NCBI GenBank assembly: GCA_950295325.1
Contig: OX485804.1
Location: 19,158,001-19,222,000, forward strand
DNA length: 64,000 nt
Origin: Polytrichum commune
Taxonomy: Eukaryota; Streptophyta; Polytrichopsida; Polytrichales; Polytrichaceae
Reading direction: 5' to 3'
Shown here: positions 1-11,018 of the stretch, one piece after another
Layout: each line of letters begins with the position of its first letter
How positions within the stretch are numbered: position 1 is the first letter of the stretch
Translations under genes and position numbers: made by a program
The notes under the pieces: model-generated
Told to the model about the DNA's origin: nothing
Database searches by the model: none
Seen by the model: the letters and a program-made list of their open reading frames with translations, nothing else

Positions 1-15
1 GACTCTAAATCTTTA

Positions 16-544
16 TAATTTTTTATTGAAGCATTGACTAAATTATGAGATATTGTCCTTGATGCTTATGCATCTACAATTCAAAAACAAATTCTTTTTG
101 TTTTTTTGTAAGTTTTAGAATTTAAGTCTTTTGTACATGACAAATATTTTATAATATGCACGATTGTATTTATTGTAGGTGCATCTATTCATGCTTGCCG
201 TCATAATGGCCGACACTTTGTTGTATTTGAAAAAGACTCGGTAATTTTCGACGCAATATTAGCTCTTTTGTGTGATTCATTGCCACCTCCTATTGTCCAT
301 GGCTTGCAATCAATTAACATGGCATGCGAAGATGATGACAAGCCTCTTCGGAAAGTTCCAAGGAAATCTCGCTTAAGTTTGTAAGTTTGTTGGTTTGAAT
401 GATTTTTAAATTTTGGTTTTTCTTATCGACTATTTAGTCTTCCACCAATTCTTTCTAACATTTTTGGATATTGTGTGTAGAAAAATGAAGGAAGCAATGT
501 TCCCCCCCTCATTAATTGATTCTCCTTGTGTATGCCGAGTATGA
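16..544 (+). pseudogene. Broken 3' end of an intron-containing DNA N4/N6-methylase-like gene
   Basis: Three exon-like pieces can be read. Bases 25-78 give FIEALTKL, a stop, then DIVLDAYAST. Bases 179-380 give GASIHACRHNGRHFVVFEKD followed by about 48 residues. Bases 481-544 give a short basic tail and a stop. Acceptors (tattgtag before 179, gtgtgtag before 481) and one donor (gtaagt at 381) are present. The joined DAYASTG..ASIHAC..GRH....EKD pattern resembles motif I and the SAM-binding acidic residue of amino-methyltransferases in which motif I lies near the C-terminus. The first piece has two in-frame stops (16-18 and 46-48) and its expected donor reads aattc instead of ggttc, all explicable by C-to-T type decay. 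The 5' part lies outside the window. Family assignment is by motif only. Confidence 0.45.
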
Positions 545-3500
545 GGCGATACAGTTAGCAACTGTCATTACATCTCCAAGGCGAAGTAGATCTAAACATT
601 ATGATCTTCGTATCTTGACATTCATGGATATAGAGGCAGAGGAATGTAATGTTCGTGTTTGTAATAATAAGGAGAATAATAAATAATAAAATAAAATAAA
701 ATATAGGTGCATGAAGAGGTCTTGCACATGACTTGGTACATATGTGCACATTTTTTTTGTGGCAATTATCTAGTTTTTATAAAATAACCACTAAGAGTGG
801 ACATTGATTTGTGTGACCGTTGTCTAAAATCCCTAAACCCTATTGATTTCCACAACATCATTGTTTTATAGCTTTCATCATTGTTTCAAATGTTCATATG
901 AATTGGAGCAATCAATTGGCAAGTTAGTTTTCAGCATGTAACATGTGTTGATGTTTGAGTTACAAGTATGTGGTAATAGGATACTAAACCCACGGTGATG
1001 GGTATGTTTCTTGAATTTTTCTCACCCTAATCCACTCATTAGTTACTGCTCACCGCTCATATGATAGCACTCCCCGACACGACGCCAAGGCCTTGAGCCA
1101 AATCCCATGGGAACTCCAAGGCTAAGCCACCCAACATGGGAATAGCGCTTGGATTTTCCCTCGGTTTATAATACTATGTAGATTGCGTGATACGTCCCCG
1201 TGACAATGTTTAATCAATCTATCAAATGAGCACAAGTGACATAACGATGTGCAAGAAAGTGGCTATCATATTTTAAATGAGTTTCAATTGAGCAAGTGCA
1301 CGATGTATTTATGTGAGTTACACAGTTTAAATTTCATTGTTGCATTGCACAAATAATCACATGTATTATAATGTAGTTTGGTGCATTTTTGCTTTGGGGT
1401 GGGGGTGTGTCAACTCAAAGATGCATGACATCTAGCGCTAGCCACTACACCATGATATATAATCATGTGCTCTTGATCGCTATATCTAAATAAGGGGAGT
1501 CCAATTTTCAATCCGTTTTTTTGACAATTATTCATTGTAGATATGCTATGCAATACAAGTTATGTTGTGCAACTCTAATTGCATGGTTACAAGGGTTGAC
1601 ATGACACACGACACAATCTTGACGAACTGATAACAATGATAGTGGACAAATATAAGCTCAAGGTCATCATATATCTGAGAACATATTGAGCATTAGCCAT
1701 GTTGTTATCCAAGCACCATGGCATGTTAAACACCTTTTTTTCTCTCTCTCCCTCTACTTCACATACACCAAACACTAACAAGCATATGAATCCTAGGCAA
1801 TCAACCTACATCATTGGAACTTGTCCTATGTAAATGAAAATTTTGAAAATCTAGCACAATGGTAGATTTGCATTGTTTACCATCGACGTGGAACAATTAC
1901 ATAGGACTCGTAGGCTAGTAGTGAAGCGAACTTGAGCAATCAAAACTTTCTCCTACTGATGCTTAGTATATTATTGGAAGTTTTTATTTATTTTGAGAGG
2001 ACATTGAACCAGTAGCACCCAGAAGTAGGCGTTTGAATGAGACATCTCTACCGTAAAACAAATCTCAATGTTTGAAACGAATAGAATAGAATCATTGATT
2101 TCATAAACACAAGGAGACAACTTATTGGATTTTGGGGGAAAGGAGGTCAAAAAGAAGGAGTTTGATGAGGAGGGACCTTTCTACATGTGAAACATAAACT
2201 TAGTCACGCCTTTTCATATTGACGAATGAGACACGAGCTTGGCAAGAGTGGATTGGTGCATACAAGCCTTTAAAAAGTAACATCATGGTCACATATAATT
2301 TCATTGCCCATTTTTTGTTGGATTCATGACAACTTATTGTGAGTGACATGCAAGGTATGTGGTGTTATTTGGTTCAATTTTTCATCATCTCCTAATACCC
2401 ACTCATTAGACTTACACAACGTAACTTGTGTTGCATTAACATATCTATAATGAAGGACATCTAACAAAATCGCAATTCTCCTTATTTAGTTAGAGTTATC
2501 ATAAGTGCATGGTTGCTTAATCTTCAACTAATCACATAGGTCTTTTCAATTATGTTTTATTGTTGATCGTGGAGTAGTTGATAAATTTGAAGATGTAGTC
2601 CAATGTCTTTTAAACATATGTCATTATGGTGTTTGTTTTTTGATCCTCACCGAACCACACACCAATTGAATATAGGTGTCTAACTCATCTCATTACACCT
2701 ACATACCTTACGAAAAATGTTCCTCGTGCATTCACAATTCATTCCGTACATTCATATGCCAAGAAGTCCACACACACACAATGTAGTTGTCACATTGTCT
2801 AATTTTCACACTAAAATTGAGAAACAATGGCCTAATTCTTAATTACACACTCATTGTCTATAAGTGCCTATTCCATGCAAAATGCAATATAGATAAGCCA
2901 AATGAGCATAATTTGGTCACTTGTCTTAATTGTACACCTATATTTGAGTGACATGTGGATCTAGGAGCAAACATCATGAAGAAATTACAATAAAAAACTA
3001 TATATATGGAAAAATACATGTGTGTGGTTAAGGACCCAATTTACACCATGTCCCAAGTCTCACTTTGAAGTGAAGTCTCGACTTACATGGGCCTTAGAAA
3101 GTGAATGACAAATGCAAAAAATATGCATTTCATGGGACTTGGGTTGTCATAGTGCAAAGGGCAAAGTCCAATAGAAGTTTTGAGTCTCATGCACTATGCA
3201 AAGTTCCAAGTATGCTAAATAAACATATTGTCAAGGGACATATGAAAATTGTCACACAAGACCACATCCAGATGGTTATAAAAGCCTCTTCTTAATCATC
3301 CCACAATGTACTCATAAGTAATTATCACTTCAAAAGTATATCATAAACATATGTCTCAAGGTTTTGATGAAAATCTTGATACAAGTGGCTAGAATCATAA
3401 ATACCATAAAGTGACGAAAGTTGCATTATATTCTTGAGTGGTGGATTTCTCAAAACATGTTGAACACCAGTCATTGAATATAGCTATTGATGAATTTTCG

Positions 3501-4088
3501 TGACTAGACTTTTGATGCGATAGACAAGTTCAATAGCTACATTTGAAAAATTTATATGCAAAAAAAGTGATCTCTTTGGAGGAAATATGATCCATTTGAA
3601 GTTGCAAGCCCCATTTCGGAACATTTTATCATTGAAAGGTAAACCGAACGATTAATCTTATGAAACTTATTTGACGGGACCTAAATTGGGACTTCCCCTT
3701 GGAGTTGGGTCTTCCCTTTTGATCAAACCAACTCCAAGGGCGAGTCCCAACTTTTTCATAGCATACTACTTGTTATGTAGGATATCGAGACTTACAATCG
3801 AAACCTAGTTCAAAGCCACAAACAATGAGGTTTTGCTCTACACCAATCACATTGCTTGAACAAAATGGGAGTAGGAATTGGGATGTAACATAGAAAGGTC
3901 CTAAAAGACATTTGGACAGTGTGCTACACATTTTCGACTATTTCAAGATCAACAATCAACACAATTGGGCGACCTAAATTTCCCTTTAAGAGGAAAGGTA
4001 ATATCCGTTTTGATTTTGAGGATGAATAAGACATTCCTACGAGCTCCATTAAAGTATGAAGAAAATGACCAAGAGGGTGTGGCGGTGA
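545..4088. other. AT-rich intergenic DNA with dispersed repeat fragments
   Basis: No gene is seen. Bases 1043-1076 carry a short-element end (ttactgctcaccgctcat, then gatagcactcccc) that recurs inverted near 63.8 kb. Around 2935-2975 lies a piece of a dispersed family beginning cacctatatttgagtg, also seen near 9.96, 10.33, 16.18 and 54.12 kb. The sequence catatgaatcctaggcaat near 1783 recurs near 17.75 and 54.49 kb. Short open frames here show no coding character. Confidence 0.6.
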
Positions 4089-4740
4089 ATGAGTGGCGTG
4101 GGAAAATTTGGGCATAGGTTGACAAAATTGCTCTTATTATGGCCCATAGTCAGTGGAATCAGTGGAACACATGTTCTTCAGCTGTCCACTCGCTTACCTA
4201 GGGTGGCGATATGTTGCCAACATCATTTGGCATTTCTTTGCCAAAAGAGAGAATCTCGCTTCACGGAAATCCTTTTCTACGATGCAATGCCTCTTTGATC
4301 AAACTTTGTGCAAGACACTTAAACGGTTCAGTCGCATCTGGTTCTTCTTGAGGAGTGGTCTTCCATGGATTATCTAGTGCCAACAAAACAACCTGATGTT
4401 TAACGAGCTATAATGATCCGTTGAGAAAACACATCAAGTCATTTGGGACGCCATGCAAGATTATGACATGATTGAGTGGAAATGGACTATCACATATTTG
4501 AATAAGGCCCCGGACGTGGCCTACCAAGATGTTCTTAACGAATCCGATTCAACTTGGGGGTCAAAGATCTTACCGTGACCTGGAGTAATTCAGTGATCAC
4601 GTGGAAGATTAAGCCCCAAATGGTTTCCCCTCGGTGTGCCTTGTTTCTCCCAAGGTGGTTGTACTTTGGTTCCTTTCTTGCAATTGAAACTTTTCCAATG
4701 CGTGTCAGAAGAAGAAGAAAAGAATACAAATATGGCCTCA
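4089..4740 (+). mobile_element. Decayed LINE (non-LTR retrotransposon) ORF2 C-terminal remnant
   Basis: From 4153 the frame reads ESVEHMFFSCPLAYLGW, the pattern of the zinc-binding segment after a plant LINE reverse transcriptase (E..EHLF..CP.A...W). Reading on through stops near 4377 and 4410 gives NNLMFNEL..SVEKTHQVIWDAM and NKAPDVAYQDVLNESDSTWG. After a +1 shift near 4555 it continues GVKDLTVTWSNSVITWKIKP. At least three stops and one frameshift show it is dead. Only the tail of the element is recognisable; no RT core was found upstream. Confidence 0.7.
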
Positions 4741-4780
4741 ATCGGAATTCAGTAGTAGTCTCATAGTAATCGTGCACTTA

Positions 4781-5279
4781 GGGCCACTTCACACATGAGA
4801 CTGAGAGACTGTGACCATTACACTTCAAGCACTCTCATTGGTGGAAAAGGCGGAGCCGGTCCAAGTTCGCTTCACACTACGCTTGAGGGACCAACGGAGT
4901 ATGCGAATGCAAGATGGATGTAAAGTCGACATGGATTTCTACATGGCATCGAATGTATCTTGTTGCATGGTTACTTGGACTATTTTCAAAAACCACCTCT
5001 TGAAGGTAGGTCTAACACAAAACTGAGAGATCATGGCACTCCGAACACTCACAACCGTTGATTTATTCTATTTTATCACGTGTGAGGATCGGCACGAATA
5101 GAGATTCATTGAAATAGCATTTGGTTGAGGGCCCGGTCACATACGACTTCACACTACACTTGAGGGTCCGTGACCACATTACATGATTTTGGAGGTGTGT
5201 TGGGATGGCCTTTGGACACTTTCTTGTGGGCTCTCACAATTTCATGGTCACGGCTCTTGGCTCGTGTGTGAAGTGGCCC
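4781..5279 (+). mobile_element. Tourist-like (PIF/Harbinger) MITE, copy 1
   Basis: A 499-bp element starts GGGCCACTTCACACATGAG and ends as the imperfect inverse complement, CTCGTGTGTGAAGTGGCCC. The imperfect terminal repeats run about 40 bp. It is flanked by TTA on both sides (4778-4780 and 5280-5282), the 3-bp target duplication of PIF/Harbinger elements. A second copy lies inverted at 6252-6756. No transposase is encoded; the small open frames inside are not genes. Confidence 0.8.
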
Positions 5280-5282
5280 TTA

Positions 5283-6248
5283 GTGAAGGTCCTCGGAGAA
5301 GTGAGCTTGAGAAGGGGGGGGGGGGAACAAATTCTTAAATATCAAAAAATTTAAAATCATGTTTAACTTTGCCTGCTTAAATGTGCATTGTGCAGAGAAG
5401 GTATTGACCATTCATACAGTTTCACATGCTGTGTGTGTCATTCCTCTTGTCCGGTTTCCAAACACTGTAATGTGACCAATCACGGGTGCTTTCTAGTGAT
5501 GAGCAAGCTTTTTGGTACCCTGCACTAAAGTACTGGAGCGGGAAGGGAGCAGGTTCAGGTTCCCCATGAAACCCGGGAGTCCACTCCTATAATGTCCAAT
5601 GCAAACTACACTGATTACCTCAATTAGCGAGGGCCGGCTAATAGTGCATGTGTGCCATCATAAGATCCAATGTTTTAGGAGCCCAAAGTGTGAAAGTGCC
5701 GAAAACTCTCATGCCTAGGTCACACCCAAATTTTCGTCTAGCTCTAGCCGTGAAATTATTGGGGATTCTATTGGAGTAATAGGTGTTGGCCCATCACTTC
5801 TCACCCTGTTACAGCCGTAGATGCTGATGGACGGTGTTTGAATTGGCCGGTGTGATCGAACCCCTCAATGCAAGCTCTTTTCAGTTTCTCATTGTTAGGA
5901 GATGCCGCATGTTGAGTGGCCCCGATTGGAGAATAAGCAGTAGAAGCCTCTTCGAGCTCATCAAAATATGATATGCACTTTACAAACACCTTAGAGCACG
6001 CATTTGTTGTCTTGAAATGTATGGTAAATGAGCATGTGTTCATGAATTTGGTATCACTCAATACAATTTTCAATCCTTGCTTGTTTTGAGATTTGGCAAA
6101 ATTGAATGCACGTTCTGAGAATTGGTACCACACGCACTACAGATGAATCCCATTTTTTAACTCAAAACTTGTTCACCAAAATTCCACAACAAACATTGAG
6201 TGAATATCACTCAAAACAACCATTTCCTAGGCTTGGGAAGTTAAGTGT
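5283..6248. repeat. Intergenic DNA with one copy of a dispersed repeat (about 5706-5880)
   Basis: Contains a G homopolymer near 5316-5326. A segment around 5706-5880 (tcatgcctaggtcacac, then agccgtgaaattattgggg, ending tgtgatcgaacccct) recurs in direct orientation at about 8921-9085. No gene was recognised. The 110-codon open frame on the minus strand (5801-6133) resembles nothing I know. Confidence 0.5.
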
Positions 6249-6251
6249 TAA

Positions 6252-6756
6252 GGGTCACTTCACACACCAGCCAAGAGCTGTGACCATGAAATTGGGAGAG
6301 CCGAACAGAAAGTGTCCAAAGGCCGTCCCAACACACCTCCAAAATCATGTAGTGTGATCACGGACCCTCGACTATAGTGTGAAGTCATATGTGACTAGGC
6401 CCTCAACCAAATGCTATTTCAATGTATCTCTATTCATGCGAGTCCTCAAACATGATAAAATAGAATAAATCAACGGTTGTGAACATACAGAGTATCATGG
6501 TCTCCTGGTTTCGTGTTAGACCTACCTCCAAGAGATGGATTTTAAAAACAGTCCAAGTGATTGTGAAACACGATTCATTAGATGCCATGTAGGAATCCAT
6601 GTAGACTTTACATCCATCTTGCATTCACATACTACTCCATTGGTCCCTCAAGCGTAGTGTGAAGTAGCGAACTTGGACCGGCTCTGCCTTTTCCACCAAT
6701 GAGAGTGCTTGAAGTGTAATGGTCACAGGCTCTCAGTCTCGTGTGTGAAGTGGTCC
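6252..6756 (-). mobile_element. Tourist-like (PIF/Harbinger) MITE, copy 2, inverted
   Basis: This 505-bp element matches the reverse complement of 4781-5279 along its length. It begins GGGTCACTTCACACACCAG and ends CTCGTGTGTGAAGTGGTCC. It is bounded by TAA at 6249-6251 and 6757-6759, the equivalent of TTA read on the other strand. The two copies face each other about 970 bp apart and could form a large foldback. Confidence 0.8.
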
Positions 6757-6961
6757 TAACTGGGTACATGAACGACGAGCGTATGTTGCATTTCCACTTT
6801 TAGGTTTTGAACAAAGCAATCAATCATGGCACCCCATTATACCGGCTCCATCATACCTTTCTCCGTGAAAGTGGGAGCTGCATGAGTGGAGAATATATTC
6901 TCAGCGAGTTCCCACCTCGTTCCCCAAGTTCCCACTCTCCTTAGTAGAAATAGAATAAGAA

Positions 6962-7211
6962 TAAAAGATAATATTCTCGGTGTCTATATTCACCGATGTG
7001 AATGGGGAGCCCGTTCTACTTGACTTTCATCATGTTTTACCAAGCTTCAAGGTAAGGTCGTTTCCTTCGTTTTGGGAGGCTTGGGATTTATGTCATATGC
7101 ATAAATTCATACGTCGTGGATGGAGGGGTTCTACTAGGAAAAAAGTTCCCTACAAGATCAAGCGCCGATTTTTCCAATTTCATACCACGAGACTAATTTG
7201 GGATCTTTGAG
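6962..7211 (+). pseudogene. Unidentified coding-like fragment
   Basis: One open frame, ending at TGA 7209-7211, reads with protein-like composition: FTDVNGEPVLLDFHHVLPSF, then WEAWDLCHMHKFIRRGW, then KVPYKIKRRFFQFHTTRLIW. Rich in aromatic and basic residues, it looks like a conserved domain rather than random AT-rich translation. I do not recognise the family. There is no clear start codon or flanking exon, so it is probably a relic of a transposon or captured gene. Confidence 0.35.
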
Positions 7212-8543
7212 TCTATTTCTAAAGTCAAAATTCCTTAAAATAATCAATGACATGTTGTAATATGATTCAATGCGTTTTCATCTTCGCAATGGAGGAGTTT
7301 ACGTAGACACCCCAAGTCCTTAGCCCTTTCGAGAGGTGGGATCCTCCCTCTAGTATATATGTATCCACATACATGACGATGGTTGCAACATCGTCTTATT
7401 TCTAACAAGGATGGGTTTTTAGCAGGGGTTGGGTATTTGAGGTTTTATTTTATTCTATTTTAATATCATTTGGGTTTGTAGACCATGCAAGAACCTTCGT
7501 GCCTATGTCTAACTATCCTTGTGTGGTATTAGGATGGTATTGACCCAAATGGGAACTTGGATATAGAAGGATCCTTTCAGCTTGTGATACCCATCAAGTA
7601 TCGATATTTGGTTGATATTATAATTTTGTTACCAATCAATGGTTATTCAATATCATGATTGATGTTGTGTATTGATACCATGCATTCACCTATATACCAA
7701 CCCAACACTAGACCTTACATAGTCACCCTTTCTTAACCCTTTATTGCACGAGTTTGTTTCCAAATGAAAACATAGGCCCATATAGCTTGTAATTTTGATT
7801 ACTTGTGTTCAATGTTTTTTGGAAAATTGTAGATCTATAAAGCAAAACAGAAACTAAACTATGACATTTAGTTCATTAACTTAGTTGAACTCAAAACAAT
7901 CAAAATCATCTTCAAAGTGGAAATCGAAGTTGACCAATAGAAAATTCCAAGGAAACTCCTCGAAGAATCAAAGGATTAGACTATGGCGAAAAAGTGCACC
8001 GGTCAAGAATTTTAGGGGAATGGAGCAATTTGATTGGCTATGAAATGGGCTCTTCACCGGCCGGGGTTTACACTATGGCCAAGACTTCTCCGGTGAAGAA
8101 CTTCAAGAATGGATTAAAAAACGACATGGCTACCAACATGGCAACATTTGTTTTGCTAGGGGAGTTCTCCAAAGGTCAAGTTTCTTGAACAACTTCGAGC
8201 CCTTGGACAAGAAACTTGACCTCCATAAAACTCTAGGTCGAGACGTTTTTTTGAATGTTTGATCCATCTTGTCTGCCATACCCAACGTTGCCTTAGATAA
8301 CCTTGTCTTGGGCTGAAATACTTGACTAACTCGTGCACTTGTTCACCGTACTCTAAACCATTCCTCAAAACGAAACATGATGCCACGAGAACAAGCTCAA
8401 ATTAAAGACACCTTTCTAGGTCTGCATTACAGCTATCAATTTCTGAAAGTAAGTGGCCAGCCCGTTGGGTTATGATCTGTGCCCCAGGCCTTTGCAGAAA
8501 CTCTGGCTTGTATGGGTCAAGTTAAGTTAGCAGCCATTCTGCA
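7212..8543. other. Intergenic DNA, no gene seen
   Basis: AT-rich sequence with no recognisable coding, RNA or transposon end. Short open frames on both strands have no domain character. Confidence 0.5.
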
Positions 8544-8546
8544 TCA

Positions 8547-8920
8547 GAGCATCTCCACCCTTGGGCAGAAAGGCAGGCTTTCGAAATGCGCTTTGAAGGG
8601 CTCCAAGCATGCACTAAATTTTTTTAGGGTGGCACTCCCCCACCGTTACTTGCATACTGGCTCTTCAAGCCGAAAAATTGTCAAGAATATTCCCTGATTC
8701 CCAAAAGTGGCACGATTCACTAAATCGCAAGTGGATGAGGCCCCGGAATGTGGGCGCAGCAAGAGCAACGCTCACCCGCGAGGATAGTGAGTGGAGCCGG
8801 AAGTTTGAAAAGCCCTGGCAATCAAGGCCTTGGTGTTGGGGAGGGGTGGGGCAGGTTTTTCTCCAAGGCCGCGTTAAAGGGCTTGCCAAGTCCCTTTAAC
8901 GCGGCAGGGTGGAGATGCTC
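8547..8920. mobile_element. 374-bp TIR MITE (GAGCATCTCC ends)
   Basis: Left end GAGCATCTCCACCCTTGGG and right end CAGGGTGGAGATGCTC form terminal inverted repeats of about 15 bp. TCA lies directly outside both ends (8544-8546 and 8921-8923), consistent with a 3-bp target duplication. The interior is GC-richer than the flanks and contains a local inverted repeat (gccgcgttaaaggg and ccctttaacgcggc near 8868-8905). A PIF/Harbinger-like origin is inferred from the 3-bp duplication. Confidence 0.65.
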
Positions 8921-9085
8921 TCATGCCTCCATCACACCAAACTTTATGTCCAATTCCAGCCGTGAAATTGTTGGGGATTATGTTTAGAACTAGATGTTGG
9001 TCCACTATTTTTCACACTATTACAACATGACATGTGTTGACCAATGGTGCTAGAAGTGATTGGTGTGATCAACCCCTTAGACCCT
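8921..9085 (+). repeat. Second copy of the 5.7-kb dispersed repeat
   Basis: Shares tcatgcct, agccgtgaaattnttgggg and the ending attggtgtgatcaacccctt with 5706-5880 in the same orientation. It abuts the right end of the MITE at 8547-8920. Neither terminal repeats nor coding capacity are visible. Confidence 0.5.
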
Positions 9086-9952
9086 GGCTAGTAGCACTAG
9101 AAGAAAACTTGCCCATCGCAACCATCCATCGCGATTTGCCCATTGTGACTCGTGGCAAGAAAAATGAATAAATAAATCATAGTGGTTTGGCAACCGGAGG
9201 GTTTGCTTACCCATTGTCCAAGAACTGCAACCAAAAATCTCCGGTTGGCAACCAACATGATGTGTTTACGTTTTTTCTTTTTCTTTTTCTTTTTTCTTTT
9301 GCCATGAGTCGCAATGGCCAAGTCACAACGGATGGTTGTAATGGACAAGGTTTCTTCTAGTGTACTAGTAACACATTTTGACATCTCCAAAATGATTTTA
9401 CACTTTGGACAAGCATGCATTTACATATACCGTGATGTCGGAGTGAGGAAGCTCTTTACTTATATTTCCTTTGCGTGGAAGAACTTCTTCCACTTACTTA
9501 GGGACAAAGGAAATATGGCATGTGAACGAACCTTTCAATCATCCAACATAATATTGAACCACTTATATGTTTGTGGTTGATTTGTCTCAAAAGACTTGGA
9601 CTCAGTTAGTTTGTGGTCTCATTTGGAACTAATTATGGTGTCAAATCAACCAAGAATAATAACCTTCATGTTGCACACTACTTAAGGATTATTATTATTA
9701 TTATTATTATTTGATTTGTTTTGTGTTAGATGAATGAGAGGTATGCTTGCATGCAATTATCCCCTTTCTCCTACTTAGATTTGAAGGGCTTGTCTTTTGT
9801 CACTAACACTTTAATTTGTTACAAATTATGCCTAGTTCACATCCATTTTTTTGGGAGTCTCTTGCTTGTATATAGGCTTTGGTTTGGTTACACGAGGGCC
9901 AAGGGGGTTTCTTTAAGTGAATAAGGTAGATGTGCTTGAATCCAACATACCA
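9086..9952. other. Intergenic DNA with simple repeats
   Basis: Contains a T/C-rich tract near 9273-9300 and a clean ATT trinucleotide microsatellite at about 9688-9711. No gene was recognised. Confidence 0.5.
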
Positions 9953-10548
9953 ATAATATGCACACCTATATTTGAGTGGTACATGGTTAGGTGTGGATCT
10001 AAGAACTAGCACACAAAAAACATGTGAATAAAAAAGATTGGACTATGTGCTCAAAATATGTTGATAATTATATGTACAATAGTCAATATGATTGGGGAGA
10101 CCCCTACAACCACTTAATGAGCACAAGAATCTACTATGACAATGAATAAGATATTCATATGAGCTCGGGAAATTATGACTCGACGAATGGCTATTGGCAT
10201 AATTTGGACTTGCTATTCATGTTGCACTAATTGAGTGTTTCATATCCTACAATAATTGAGTGCAAAGAGACAAGCATCCAAACAACACACATGTCTACTT
10301 GAAGTAGACATGCCTAAGTTGGTTACTTATCTTAATTGGACACCTATATATGAGTGGTTTGTGATTGTGTGGGGCTCCAAGAACGGATACCGAAAGGACA
10401 CATGTTTCAAAGAGATTGGACGAAGTGCTAATAATTCAATAATGTTATGAGCTCAATATTGAACATAATTGGGGTACTTGTATGACCTCTTAACGAGCAC
10501 AAGAATATTCACTTTGATAACAATATAAGATATTCATATGAGCTCTGA
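9953..10548 (+). repeat. Two direct copies of a dispersed 'cacctatat' family
   Basis: Copies at about 9958-10175 and 10325-10548 share cacctatatntgagtggt, agattggac.a.gtgct, and a closing aagatattcatatgagctc. A diverged inverted relative lies at about 44745-44985, and shorter pieces occur near 2935, 16180 and 54120. No coding capacity or perfect terminal repeats were seen. Confidence 0.5.
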
Positions 10549-10631
10549 AAAGTAACCATTTAGAACCCATCTACCCTAAACCCACCTTACACTTGAGCTT
10601 TCAACTTGAGACTCACTTCAACTGTTACAAG

Positions 10632-11018
10632 CACTACACTGAATATTGCATTTCGCGTCACTTGGTATTTTATATCATTGTGGTAACTTTCTTAATGACA
10701 CTTCTCATGAATAAGTTTACAACTACTATCATCCCAACTTACTTTTAGTTCATCTAAAATGCCAATTATTGAAACAAACTTTGGTAAATTCTACATCCTA
10801 ACATTATGTTGCAAAAAATATTGTCATGCATAATTGAAATTTGGATGAAAAATTACTCAATAAGTGACAATAATTGCAACATTGTAAATCTATAATGCCC
10901 AATTTTTTTATAAGGAAATGACAAATAGTGTTAGGTTTACGTTTAGTGTTGGTGATACGACATGGCGGTTTACAATTAGTATTGAGCAAGACAAAGAAAA
11001 TTGTGACACTAGATAGAG
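10632..11018 (+). mobile_element. Short CACTA-like element (family C), copy 1
   Basis: Begins CACTACACTGAATATTGC and ends near TGACACTAGATAG. Its body matches 46790-47150 in direct orientation, for example tgaaatttggatgaaaaat, gcaacattgtaaatct and ttaggtttac.tttagtg. Ends carrying CACTA and nearby TAGTGT motifs suggest a non-autonomous CACTA-type element. A target duplication was not established. Confidence 0.45.

Noticed and set aside
4811..5026. Open frames shared between 4811-5026 (+) and 6430-6624 (-) that seem to encode similar peptides
   Set aside because: The similarity comes from the two copies of one MITE; frames are short, broken and unlike any protein.
9097..9420. 107-codon minus-strand frame with a lysine run
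   Set aside because: The lysines come from a T/C-rich simple repeat; no domain is visible.
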